DNA of 64,000 nt. It comes from Streptococcus constellatus subsp. constellatus. Its GTDB lineage: Bacteria; Bacillota; Bacilli; Lactobacillales; Streptococcaceae. This document shows, in pieces, positions 47,464 to 55,924 of the stretch. Positions within the stretch are counted from its first letter, which is position 1. Each line of letters starts with the position of its first letter. The stretch covers positions 930,001 through 994,000 of the forward strand of contig NZ_AP014647.1 of the NCBI RefSeq assembly GCF_023167545.1, read 5' to 3'. The position numbers and the translations under genes are program-made. The notes under the pieces were generated by a model. That model was not told the origin of the DNA. It saw only the letters and a list, made by a program, of their open reading frames with translations, and did not search any database.

Positions 47464-48203
47464 TGGCTAAGTTAAAAATTGATGTCAACGATTTACATAA
47501 ATACTATGGGGAAAATGAAGTCCTAAAAGGAATCACAACCAAATTCTATGAAGGGGATGTCGTTTGTATCATTGGGCCTTCAGGTTCAGGAAAATCAACT
47601 TTTCTACGTAGCTTGAACCTATTGGAAGAAGTTACAAGTGGATCGATTACCGTAGATGGTTTCAATCTCACCGACAAAAACACAGATGTTGACCTCGTTC
47701 GTGAAAATATTGGTATGGTTTTCCAACACTTCAACCTCTTTCCTCACATGACAGTTTTGGGCAATATCACTTTTGCGCCCGTTGAGCATAAACGAATGAC
47801 ACAAGCTGAAGCAGATAAACTTGGTATGGAATTATTAGAAAAAGTCGGTCTCTCTGATAAAGCTGATGCCATGCCAGATAGCCTCTCAGGTGGACAAAAA
47901 CAACGTGTCGCAATTGCACGGGGACTTGCTATGAATCCTGATATTATGCTCTTTGACGAACCTACTTCTGCTCTTGATCCCGAAATGGTTGGAGATGTTC
48001 TCAATGTTATGAAAGAATTGGCCAAGCAAGGCATGACTATGATTATCGTAACTCATGAAATGGGGTTCGCTCGCCAAGTAGCAAACCGTGTTATCTTTAC
48101 GGCTGACGGAGAGTTTTTAGAAGACGGTAAACCCGATCAAATTTTTGATAATCCACAGCACACACGTCTAAAGGACTTCTTAGATAAAGTCTTGAATGTG
48201 TAA
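47463..48203 (+). CDS. glnQ: Amino-acid ABC transporter ATP-binding protein (GlnQ type)
   Basis: 246 residues, one NBD of the polar amino-acid family. Walker [11 protein letters not shown]-loop [14 protein letters not shown], signature [16 protein letters not shown], Walker [17 protein letters not shown] and the His switch IVTHEMGFA are intact. Its ATG overlaps the stop of the permease fusion by one base (TAATG). It powers the upstream transporter. Confidence 0.95.
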   Translation: MAKLKIDVNDLHKYYGENEVLKGITTKFYEGDVVCIIGPSGSGKSTFLRSLNLLEEVTSGSITVDGFNLTDKNTDVDLVRENIGMVFQHFNLFPHMTVLGNITFAPVEHKRMTQAEADKLGMELLEKVGLSDKADAMPDSLSGGQKQRVAIARGLAMNPDIMLFDEPTSALDPEMVGDVLNVMKELAKQGMTMIIVTHEMGFARQVANRVIFTADGEFLEDGKPDQIFDNPQHTRLKDFLDKVLNV

Positions 48204-48212
48204 TAACACTCC

Positions 48213-48239
48213 ATCCCGAAAATTGTTTCGGGATTTTTT
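48213..48239 (+). terminator. Terminator of the glutamine ABC operon
   Basis: ATCCCGAAA / TTTCGGGAT, 9 bp with a 4-base loop, followed by TTTTT, 10 bases past the glnQ stop. Confidence 0.9.
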
Positions 48240-48287
48240 ATATTCCTATTAATTTATTCCCGATTGAAAACTTAACTCAGGTCTCTT

Positions 48288-48316
48288 TTGACATTAAATC
48301 ACTTTTTTGTTATATT
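48288..48316 (+). promoter_or_regulatory. Promoter of the ABC-F gene
   Basis: TTGACA (48288-48293), 17 bases, TATATT (48311-48316). The transcript would begin near 48323, 25 bases before the leader ORF and about 255 bases before the ABC-F start. Confidence 0.8.
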
Positions 48317-48347
48317 AAAATCAATGAAATTCGGAGGTAAGGAGCTT

Positions 48348-48371
48348 ATGTACAAAAAATCTATTGCTTAA
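48348..48371 (+). CDS. Leader peptide MYKKSIA of the ABC-F attenuator
   Basis: A seven-codon ORF with an unusually strong ribosome site (GGAGGTAAGGAG, 48333-48344) four bases before its ATG. It is too short for ordinary gene calls, but its position between a consensus promoter and an attenuator, and the pairing of its own codons with downstream RNA, support a regulatory role. Stalling or slow translation here, for example with a ribosome-targeting antibiotic, would open the downstream hairpin. Confidence 0.75.
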   Translation: MYKKSIA

Positions 48372-48536
48372 AGGAAACTTTATCTAGTAGATTTTTTGTT
48401 GTGCTCTTGCTCATTTTCAAAGAAGACATTTTTACTTCTCAAGGCTAAATATATCCATCGCAAACTACTTGCTTTGCAATATTTGTTAGCAACCCAAAAG
48501 CAAAAACAGCTCTACTAGGTAAATAGGGCTGTTTTT
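48352..48536 (+). promoter_or_regulatory. Ribosome-mediated transcription attenuator upstream of the ABC-F gene
   Basis: Three mutually exclusive pairings are visible. (1) Anti-antiterminator: 48352-48363, inside the leader ORF, with 48388-48399; 12 perfect pairs, capped by a TAAAG-GAAA-CTTTA hairpin (48369-48382). (2) Antiterminator: 48381-48391 (TATCTAGTAGA) with 48511-48521 (TCTACTAGGTA); 11 pairs, one wobble. (3) Terminator: 48502-48514 with 48524-48536, 13 pairs with one wobble, ending in a T run. A ribosome held on the leader ORF breaks (1), allows (2) and prevents (3), so the gene is read. Confidence 0.8.
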
Positions 48537-48577
48537 CTTAGCTCTAAAATGACAATGAACATCATAAGGAGACATAT

Positions 48578-50113
48578 ATGCTACAAATTAGACATTTAAC
48601 CATTACACATTTAAAAGACTTCAAAAACATGGTTAGTGATTTATCACTCACTGTTAATACAAGTGATAAAATTGCCATTATTGGAGAAGAAGGAAATGGA
48701 AAATCTACTCTTCTCAAACTACTCATGAATGACGCACTTGTTTCAGACTATGTTAGTTATACAGGAGAGATTCAAAAAAGCTATAATCGTTATGCTTATT
48801 TGCCGCAAACTTTACCTGAAAATGAAAGAAAATTCTCTCTCAACGACTATTTTTTTGGAGATTTGGAAGTAGACCTAGATTACAACAAACTTTATCGCTT
48901 CGCTCAAGAATTAAAGTTTGACAGTCAACGTTTTACTAGCCAGCAAACCTTAGCCTCTTTATCTGGTGGCGAACTATTAAAAATTCAACTTTTAAAAATC
49001 CTCTCTACTGATTGGGACCTTCTCTTTTTAGATGAGCCTTCTAATGATTTAGATCTAGATACTCTGATATGGCTAGAAAATTTTCTCCAAAATACACCTC
49101 GAACAGTTATCTTCGTTTCCCATGATGAAAGTCTTTTGAGCCATGTAGCGACAAAAATCATTCATTTGGAATTGATTAAGAAAAAACAGGAAGCTCGGAC
49201 AACTGTGAGGAATCTGGATTATGAGAATTATAGCCAAGAGAGACAGGAGACATTTAAAAAGCAAACAAAAGATGCAAAAAAAGAACGAGAAGAATATCAA
49301 AAAGCAATGGCAAAACACCAGCGAGTCAAACAAAGTGTGGAGCATGTCTTGCGTCATACTCATGACAGCACAGCTGGTAGATTACTAGCCAAAAAAATGA
49401 AAAATATTCTCTCACAAGAAAAACGTTTTAATCGAGAAGCCACTAAAATGACAGAGTTACCAACACAAGCAGATGCTATCATTCTGGAATTTCCTACCAT
49501 TTCCCCTCTCCCATCGACAAAAAGAGTACTTACTATCCAACAGATGTGTTTAAAGATAGAAGAGCATATCTTAGTACGAAATATTAACTTTGAACTTTTG
49601 GGACAGGAGAAGATTGGGATTATTGGTAAAAATGGTATCGGTAAATCTACTTTTCTCAAAGAACTGCGACATCTACTGAAAGAAAAGAGAAGCATTACAC
49701 TAGGATATATGCCTCAAAACTATCATGATATTTTAAACGAAGCCGATTCTCCAATAGATTTTCTAACATCTACAGGAGAGGCTATTGAGCGAGAAAAAAT
49801 CCTCACACACCTAGCCAGTCTACAATTCACACGCAATGAAGTACATCATCCCATTTCTCAACTGTCTGGTGGACAAAAGGCCAAATTGCTGCTGCTAAAA
49901 ATGGTATTAGATCAGGCAAATGTCTTGTTATTAGATGAGCCAACACGTAACTTTTCTCCTACTTCGCAGCCACAAATTCGAAAACTTTTTACAAGCTATA
50001 CCGGAGCTTTTATTACTGTTTCTCATGACCGTACTTTTCTAAAAGAAGTCTGTCAGAAAATCTACTACCTGACTGAAACTGGACTAGAGCAAGTAAGGAA
50101 AGAACAATTATAA
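48578..50113 (+). CDS. ABC-F family ATPase, probable ribosome-protection (antibiotic resistance) type
   Basis: A soluble 511-residue protein with two NBDs and no membrane segments. NBD1: Walker A GEEGNGKST (36-44), signature SLSGGE (127-132), Walker B LFLDEPSNDLD. A long basic linker (about 200-315), the likely P-site-reaching arm, follows. NBD2: Walker A GKNGIGKST (350-358), QLSGGQ (428-433), Walker B LLLDEPTRNFSPTS, which replaces the usual DEPTNHLD, and H-switch VSHDRTF. The leader-peptide attenuator is typical of inducible resistance ABC-F genes, so protection against a ribosome-binding antibiotic is inferred; the drug class is unknown. AAGGAG precedes the ATG. Confidence 0.88.
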   Translation: MLQIRHLTITHLKDFKNMVSDLSLTVNTSDKIAIIGEEGNGKSTLLKLLMNDALVSDYVSYTGEIQKSYNRYAYLPQTLPENERKFSLNDYFFGDLEVDLDYNKLYRFAQELKFDSQRFTSQQTLASLSGGELLKIQLLKILSTDWDLLFLDEPSNDLDLDTLIWLENFLQNTPRTVIFVSHDESLLSHVATKIIHLELIKKKQEARTTVRNLDYENYSQERQETFKKQTKDAKKEREEYQKAMAKHQRVKQSVEHVLRHTHDSTAGRLLAKKMKNILSQEKRFNREATKMTELPTQADAIILEFPTISPLPSTKRVLTIQQMCLKIEEHILVRNINFELLGQEKIGIIGKNGIGKSTFLKELRHLLKEKRSITLGYMPQNYHDILNEADSPIDFLTSTGEAIEREKILTHLASLQFTRNEVHHPISQLSGGQKAKLLLLKMVLDQANVLLLDEPTRNFSPTSQPQIRKLFTSYTGAFITVSHDRTFLKEVCQKIYYLTETGLEQVRKEQL

Positions 50114-50231
50114 GTTTTGAAAACTATATGACAGTTTACCTTAAAAACAAGATGTGAGAAAATGTGATAACGACCCTTTGAATTTGTCTCAAATAGTATA
50201 TCATTCTCTAAGTTTTTTCCATTTATTAATC

Positions 50232-51980
50232 TTAAATAACTAAACTTTCCTGCGCTGTCTGCATTTGATAATACATACCTTTCGCTTGCATCAACTCCTG
50301 ATGACTGCCATGTTCGACAATATCACCATCAACCAAAACCAAGATGATATCTGCATTTTGAATAGTAGACAGACGATGAGCAATGATAAAACTGGTTCTT
50401 CCTACCATTAGCTTATTAAAAGCTTTTTGAATAAGCGCTTCGGTTCGTGTATCAATGGATGAAGTTGCTTCGTCTAAAATCAGGATTTTAGGAACCGCTA
50501 GAAAAACACGCGCAATGGTCAATAGCTGGCGTTGTCCTTGTGACAAAGAATCTCCTGCATCTGCTAGATAAGTATCATAGCCATGCGGCAATTGCTGAAT
50601 AAAGAAATGAGCATTGGCAGCTTTAGCTGCTTCAATTACTTCTTCTCGGCTGGCCTCTGGTCGCCCAAAAGCAATATTATCATGGATCGTGGTCTTTTTC
50701 AGCCACGTTTCTTGTAACACCATGCCAAACTGCCGGCGGAAGGACACTCGAGTATAATTTGTAATATCTCGATCGTCTAGCTTTATCTTGCCCGCATCCA
50801 CATTATAAAAACGCATGAGGAGATTGATTAAAGTGGATTTTCCAGCACCAGTTGGTCCGACAATAGCAACTTTGCTTCCTGCTGGAACGGTCATGTTTAA
50901 ATCGTGAATCAAAGGTTTATCTTTTTCATAACCAAAACGGACGTGCTCAAAACGAATCGCACCCCGTACTGCTTCACTCGTGAGTTCTTCTTTTCCAGTT
51001 TCTACAACTTCTTTTTCATCTAAAATCATGTACAAGCGCTCTGCACAAGCAAGGGCGCTTTGTAATTCAGCCATAACAGACGAAATATCGTTGAATGGCT
51101 TGGTGTATTGGTTGACATAATTTAAGAATGTCACTAATTGTCCAACTGTGAAACTAGAGCCGTTAATGATACGAACCGCACCAAATCCAACAACAATAGC
51201 ATAAATAAGAGCATTCACGAAGCGAGTCGCTGGATTGACAGTAGAGGAATAGAAAATCGCTTTCTGAGAATAGTTCGCATAGCTTTCATTCCCCTTTGTA
51301 AAGCTCGCAATGAACTGCTCTTGGGCATTAAAACTTTGAATCAAACTTTCTTGAGAGAGACTTTCTTCAATGAGCTGTGTCTGAAGCCCTCGTGCCGTCG
51401 TTTGTTTTTGAAACAGCTTGTAGCTTTTACGGGCTATAAAACGTGCAATCAGCATAGATAAGGGAGTTAAAAGCAAGACTAACATCATCATGAAAAAGTC
51501 AATCCTTGCCATTGTCACAATCGTTACAAGAATAGTTAACACGCCTACAAAAAACTGATTGAAAACCATGAGCAGACCATTATTTAACTGCTCCACATCC
51601 GTCGTCAAGCGACTCACTAAATCACCACTCCCTTGACAATCAAGATAAGCTAAGGGAAGTCGATGAATTTTTTGAATAACTGCGTCCCGAAGTTTCTGAC
51701 TATAACTATAAATCAACTGATTATAGATTAAAGGATTGAGCCATTGAATCGCTGTATTGGCAACAATCACCATCCCCATTTTCGAGAGAATTGGCAGCAA
51801 ATGCTGACTTGCATCGGAAAGTAAAACACTATCAACTGCATTTCCAATCAAAATCGGCAAATAAATGGTCAAGGCAACCTGAACAATCGTTCCAATTGTA
51901 GCTAGTAGGAAAAGCCAGCGCTGCTGCAATAAATCACTTGCAAGGCATTTTAAACTACTTTTAGAATACCTCATTTTCAT
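50232..51980 (-). CDS. Heterodimeric multidrug ABC exporter, subunit with catalytic NBD
   Basis: 582 residues: six-helix type IV exporter domain (about 20-320) fused to an NBD. Walker A GPTGAGKST, signature DSLSQGQRQLL, Walker B LILDEATSSIDTRTE with the catalytic Glu, and IAHRLST. The partner gene upstream has Asp in place of that Glu, as in asymmetric exporters such as LmrCD or PatAB. The ATG at 51980 has AGGAGG and overlaps the partner by 20 bases; the open frame extends to 52109 without a ribosome site. Drug or peptide export is likely; the substrate is unknown. Confidence 0.92.
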   Translation of the reverse strand: MKMRYSKSSLKCLASDLLQQRWLFLLATIGTIVQVALTIYLPILIGNAVDSVLLSDASQHLLPILSKMGMVIVANTAIQWLNPLIYNQLIYSYSQKLRDAVIQKIHRLPLAYLDCQGSGDLVSRLTTDVEQLNNGLLMVFNQFFVGVLTILVTIVTMARIDFFMMMLVLLLTPLSMLIARFIARKSYKLFQKQTTARGLQTQLIEESLSQESLIQSFNAQEQFIASFTKGNESYANYSQKAIFYSSTVNPATRFVNALIYAIVVGFGAVRIINGSSFTVGQLVTFLNYVNQYTKPFNDISSVMAELQSALACAERLYMILDEKEVVETGKEELTSEAVRGAIRFEHVRFGYEKDKPLIHDLNMTVPAGSKVAIVGPTGAGKSTLINLLMRFYNVDAGKIKLDDRDITNYTRVSFRRQFGMVLQETWLKKTTIHDNIAFGRPEASREEVIEAAKAANAHFFIQQLPHGYDTYLADAGDSLSQGQRQLLTIARVFLAVPKILILDEATSSIDTRTEALIQKAFNKLMVGRTSFIIAHRLSTIQNADIILVLVDGDIVEHGSHQELMQAKGMYYQMQTAQESLVI

Positions 51981-53706
51981 GCTTTTCCTCCTTACTATGT
52001 TGTGAGAGATGAATTTCTCGATAAATAGCGCTCGTTTGAAGCAAATCTTCATGTGCACCAAGAGCGACCTGATGACCTTTATCCAAGACAAGTATCTGAT
52101 CAGCTGCACACAAGCTATTGGTTCGCTGTGAAATTAAAATCAAACTCGTGTTCTTTAACTGCTCTTTGATAGCTTGCAATAGTTTAGCTTCTGTTAAATA
52201 ATCAAGTGCCGAAGTGGAATCATCCAGCACCAGAAAAGGTGCTTTTTGTATTAGAGCTCGCGCAATCGTCAGCCGTTGACGTTGACCACCAGAAAAATTT
52301 CGACCAAATGCTTCTACTCCAGCATCTAGCTGACCTTCTTTTTCCCGTACAAAGTCACTAGCTTGCGCAATATCAAGAGCCCACCAAAGCTGTTCATCAC
52401 TCATATCACCATCCAATCCCAAAGATAAATTTGAGCGAATGGTTCCTCGAAATAATTCTGCCTTTTGTGGTACTAAACTTATCCAAGAACGCCATTCTTT
52501 CAGATTTCGAGGACTTCGATTATTTTTAAAAATAGCCAACTGGCCTGCATCTGCCTCATACAAATGTGCCAACAGCTGCACTAAAGTTGATTTCCCTGCT
52601 CCTGTTCCTCCAATCACTCCCAAAGTCTGACCAGATAGTAAATCAAACGAAATATTTTCTAATGCTGGACGAGCGGCTTGTGGATAGGTAAACGTAACAT
52701 TTTGAGCAGAAATAGATTGATCACCCACAGAGTAAACAATCGGTAACTCTGCCAGAACATCTTCTCCCTCCTGTTCGAAAACTTCTTGAATTCGTCCAGC
52801 GCTGATGTAACTTTGGTTCAAAGAAGTAATGAGCATCGCCAATTTCAATAGTTCTATCAAAATTTGCAAAAGGTAATTGACCAAAGCAACTAATTTCCCT
52901 TGCGTTAGTAAACCATGTCCAATCGCTAGATTTCCATACCAAATAACTATAACCAGAGTACTATTCACTACGAAAAAGGTCAACGGACTAATCAAGCTAG
53001 ACAATATTCCTGTTTTTATCTGCCAAGTCTTATAATTTTCATTGATATTTTGAAATTCCTGAATTTCTTTAGTTGTTTGTCCAAAAGCACGGATAACACG
53101 CACACCTTGTAATTGTTGACGTGTCATACTGACAATATTATCTGTAATCCGACGAATATTAGCATAAAGCGGGTTGACGAAACGTGACATGATGTAGATA
53201 ATAGCGGTTAAGACTACAACCATCAGCAAAAACCACAGCGTAATACTTGGGCTGATCAAAAATGCCATGATGATCGAGCCAAAAACAATAATCGGCGCAC
53301 GTAAAAACAGACGAAGAAATTGATTAATACCAGTCTGAATTTGATAAGTATCACTTGTCAAACGAGTAACCAAACTAGATGCTGTCAGGTTATCTCGCTG
53401 AGCTTTTGGCAAACGCATGATTTTTTGATATAAATCTTTGGTCAATTGACGTGTAAATCCTACCGCTGCTCTTGAGGAATAATATTGGGCAATAATTGCC
53501 ACCCCAGCACCAAACGATGCTAGGACAACCAATAAAAAGACCATGATATAAAGATGTGTACTATCTTTTTCAGGGATTATTTGGTCAACAATTGTCGCAA
53601 TCAAAATTGGCACCAGTAATTCAAAACTGGCTTCTAACAATTTAAAAAGCGGTCCTAACAGGGATTCCCTCACATAACCTTTAAAATATTTCAATAAATC
53701 TTTCAT
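51961..53706 (-). CDS. Heterodimeric multidrug ABC exporter, subunit with degenerate NBD
   Basis: 581 residues with six membrane helices (about 15-305) and a C-terminal NBD. Walker A GGTGAGKSTL, signature NFSGGQRQRLTIARAL, Walker B FLVLDDSTSALD: the residue after the Walker B Asp is Asp instead of the catalytic Glu. The switch region reads ISQRTNS, with Gln in place of the usual His. This half therefore forms the non-hydrolytic site. The frame is open to 53787, but that stretch holds promoter-like sequence, so the ATG at 53706 is preferred. Confidence 0.92.
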   Translation of the reverse strand: MKDLLKYFKGYVRESLLGPLFKLLEASFELLVPILIATIVDQIIPEKDSTHLYIMVFLLVVLASFGAGVAIIAQYYSSRAAVGFTRQLTKDLYQKIMRLPKAQRDNLTASSLVTRLTSDTYQIQTGINQFLRLFLRAPIIVFGSIIMAFLISPSITLWFLLMVVVLTAIIYIMSRFVNPLYANIRRITDNIVSMTRQQLQGVRVIRAFGQTTKEIQEFQNINENYKTWQIKTGILSSLISPLTFFVVNSTLVIVIWYGNLAIGHGLLTQGKLVALVNYLLQILIELLKLAMLITSLNQSYISAGRIQEVFEQEGEDVLAELPIVYSVGDQSISAQNVTFTYPQAARPALENISFDLLSGQTLGVIGGTGAGKSTLVQLLAHLYEADAGQLAIFKNNRSPRNLKEWRSWISLVPQKAELFRGTIRSNLSLGLDGDMSDEQLWWALDIAQASDFVREKEGQLDAGVEAFGRNFSGGQRQRLTIARALIQKAPFLVLDDSTSALDYLTEAKLLQAIKEQLKNTSLILISQRTNSLCAADQILVLDKGHQVALGAHEDLLQTSAIYREIHLSQHSKEEKHENEVF

Positions 53707-53847
53707 GAAATCTCTTTTCTCATCTAAAACTAGTTCTATTTTATCATAATCTACCTTGCTCTGCGATTTGTTGGCGGATACAGTCAAATTGCATGCCTTT
53801 TATTATGGCAACAGATTTTAATTCTTTCTTTTTTTGAAGCAAATAAA

Positions 53848-53887
53848 AAGAAGAGAAACGTTTCCATCCTCTTCTTCTACTTTTTTG
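53848..53887 (-). terminator. Terminator of the formate/nitrite transporter gene
   Basis: AAGAAGAG pairs with CTCTTCTT across a loop holding the palindrome GAAACGTTTC; A/T-rich flanks give T runs on the minus strand. The loop palindrome resembles a cre core but no promoter lies next to it. Confidence 0.6.
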
Positions 53888-53919
53888 AACACATTTTTAT
53901 ATGCACGAACGGTCTATTT

Positions 53920-54717
53920 TCAATCTACATAAGTAGTTTCGTCTTTATTTAAAAAAGCATAGGACAAACCAATCAAAAGCCCTCCACCAATCCAATTAGC
54001 TAAAAAAGTAACGCTAAAATGCCTTAAAATATTTAAAAGATTAAAAACCTCTATTTGCCCAGCAATTTTATTAAAAGCTACTAAAGAAAATGATGCAAAA
54101 TTAGCTGCCAAGTGCTCATTGGTTAAAAAAACAAACATATAAATGGCAGAAATCACAATCAGAATTTTTGCAGTTGAATTTTTCAACAACAAATAAGATA
54201 GAATTGCAATATTAACAAAAATATTGGCAACAATCCCTTCAAAAATGACGAGCTGATTAGGACGAGACAATTTATGCTCTGCTATCCCAGCTAGAAAACT
54301 CTTTGATGTGAGATGAGTAAATTCACTAGTTTGATTAAAGATAAAACCAATAAAAAGAGCGCCTGCTAAATTAAAAAATGTACAATATAGTAAAATGAGC
54401 AAAGCTTTTTTCCAATTTATCTTCTTCAAAAAGGTTCCCGCCGTTAAATACATCATATTTGAAGTAGTTAATTCAGCATTTAAAAAGAGAATGTAAACTA
54501 ATCCCCAAGCAAAAATAAACGGAAAAACAAAACGTCCAGTCCCAGAAGCAAATCCATTCATTAGGTCTGCTACAATAACTCCCGCCGCTGTACTCAATGT
54601 TAAAAATGCCCCTGCAAACATCGAACGAATTGCATACTTCGCTTTGCTCCTGTTAAATAATTCTTCCTTTTTGTGACACGCATATTCAATTTTTGAAATA
54701 AATAACGATTCTGACAT
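53920..54717 (-). CDS. Formate/nitrite transporter family channel
   Basis: 265 residues, six helices, pentameric aquaporin-like FNT fold. Family segments: AKYAIRSMFAGAFLTLSTAAG, LNAELTTSNMMYL and the weak EHLAANFASF second signature. In lactic streptococci an FNT protein most likely exports formate made by pyruvate formate-lyase; nitrite or hydrosulfide are alternatives. The promoter carries a cre-like site, fitting carbon control. The second ATG (54717) is chosen because the first (54723) lies in the AGGGGAG site. Confidence 0.88.
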   Translation of the reverse strand: MSESLFISKIEYACHKKEELFNRSKAKYAIRSMFAGAFLTLSTAAGVIVADLMNGFASGTGRFVFPFIFAWGLVYILFLNAELTTSNMMYLTAGTFLKKINWKKALLILLYCTFFNLAGALFIGFIFNQTSEFTHLTSKSFLAGIAEHKLSRPNQLVIFEGIVANIFVNIAILSYLLLKNSTAKILIVISAIYMFVFLTNEHLAANFASFSLVAFNKIAGQIEVFNLLNILRHFSVTFLANWIGGGLLIGLSYAFLNKDETTYVD

Positions 54718-54758
54718 TCTCATCTCCCCTTGTTTTTTGTCATAAAAACGATGTGTTC

Positions 54759-54796
54759 ATTATATCACAAACTTTTAGTTATGGGAAACGTTTTCT
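54759..54796 (-). promoter_or_regulatory. Promoter and cre-like site of the FNT gene
   Basis: On the minus strand TTCCCA (54787-54782), 17 bases, TATAAT (54764-54759). AGAAAACGTTTCCC (54796-54783), close to the CcpA cre consensus, overlaps the -35 box, which suggests catabolite control. Confidence 0.6.
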
Positions 54797-54846
54797 TTAT
54801 AGATCCATAAAAATAGACGAATAAACTAATTTCATCACCGAACAAA

Positions 54847-54873
54847 AAAGATTAGGATAAAAATCCCAATCTC
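54847..54873 (-). terminator. Terminator of the glucosaminidase gene
   Basis: AGATTGGGAT / ATCCTAATCT stem (one mismatch) with a short T loop, then TTTTTTG on the minus strand. Confidence 0.7.
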
Positions 54874-54892
54874 TCTCATCTAATTACAAATA

Positions 54893-55600
54893 TTATCGAC
54901 GACGATTCGCCCAAGCAACATCCAAATTTAACACTTCCTGTGTTGTATATTGTTGACGATAAGGATTGTAGACCTTGTTAGATGCTGTAGCGCTAGTTGT
55001 TTGCGTACCTGGTACATCGTATTGTGTCAAATTATACTGTTGAATCAAATTATTTAGCTTGACGTTATAGCTTGTATCCGTCGCATAAATCCCTGTCAAA
55101 GCTGCTGTCGCATTCATATAACTGGTCGTATTACTCTTCCAAGCATAGGTATAGCGACTATGCTTTAAAATTGCTACATAGTCTTGCAAAGATTCAAAAT
55201 AACTCGGATACGATCTAAACTCTGCATTGATCTTATAAGTATTTCCTTTCCCATCATCTTCTAGCGTAGGCATTGTAGCAGATTGACCAGCGTATTGACC
55301 TTTAATTCCAAATAAATTGTGATGAGGGGCAGCTGATAAAGCAGAACGTCCAGAATTGCTTTCCAAAATGGCCTGTGCAATCATAACGGAAGCATATAAA
55401 TCGTTTGCTTGACCCAATTGACGAGCAGTTTCACCAATTTGTGAAATAAACACTTCTGTTTGGGTCAAGGGACGTTGGTAAGCCTCATCATTGGCACTAG
55501 CTGGGCGAATTTGCTTGGATAAAACTGCACTAACTAATAAAGTAACAGCCACCAAAACCAGAACTGTTAAAACTCTTTTTTTCAATTTTTTCTTTCTCAT
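54893..55600 (-). CDS. Membrane-anchored glucosaminidase-domain protein (GH73)
   Basis: 235 residues. A basic N-terminus (RKKKLKKR) and one hydrophobic helix (about 10-27) form a signal peptide or anchor. The mannosyl-glycoprotein endo-beta-N-acetylglucosaminidase domain (about 45-195) contains SVMIAQAILESNSGRS with the catalytic Glu, HHNLFGIKG, and the ATDTSYNVKLNNLIQQYNL end. It cuts the N-acetylglucosamine linkage in peptidoglycan and probably serves wall remodelling or daughter-cell separation. No choline-binding or LysM repeats are present. Confidence 0.9.
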   Translation of the reverse strand: MRKKKLKKRVLTVLVLVAVTLLVSAVLSKQIRPASANDEAYQRPLTQTEVFISQIGETARQLGQANDLYASVMIAQAILESNSGRSALSAAPHHNLFGIKGQYAGQSATMPTLEDDGKGNTYKINAEFRSYPSYFESLQDYVAILKHSRYTYAWKSNTTSYMNATAALTGIYATDTSYNVKLNNLIQQYNLTQYDVPGTQTTSATASNKVYNPYRQQYTTQEVLNLDVAWANRRR

Positions 55601-55715
55601 AGTTCATTTCTCCAGTATAATATATGTTTGATTATAACATAAAATCCTCGTTACTTAGTTACAATTTGGTGACAGATTCATTATAAAGGCGATAGAACAG
55701 AACTAAAAATTTTTA

Positions 55716-55883
55716 CTTTTTCGTTCGTAGTTCCAGTTCCGCGAAAATGATTAGAAACTTTTTGAAGTCTAAAAGACAAACAAAGTTGAGACTTGCTTCG
55801 CAAGTCCTATCTGCAACCTCAAAGCAGTGCGTTGAGCAATCAGCTACCGTATCACGTGTCAAAAGATATTTCTAACGAAAAAG
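55716..55883 (-). repeat. BOX-like streptococcal intergenic element with terminal inverted repeats
   Basis: Read on the minus strand, the segment at about 55795-55855 matches pneumococcal boxA/boxB by eye (TTGCTCAACGCACTGCTTTG, then GAGGTTGCAGATAGGACTTG). A GACTTGC / GCAAGTC hairpin lies at 55790-55806. The whole is bounded by CTTTTTCGTT (55716-55725) and AACGAAAAAG (55874-55883), with an inner TTAGAAA / TTTCTAA pair. It fills the gap between the glucosaminidase and engB genes. Confidence 0.65.
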
Positions 55884-55886
55884 CAA

Positions 55887-55911
55887 GACCGGGATTTTTT
55901 GTCCCAGCCTC
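55887..55911 (-). terminator. Terminator of the clpX-engB operon
   Basis: GGCTGGGA and TCCCGGTC pair (with G-U wobbles) around an A6 loop on the minus strand, followed by TTGCTTTTT. It lies just after engB and abuts the BOX-like element. Confidence 0.65.
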
Positions 55912-55924
55912 TTTTCTTTCATTC

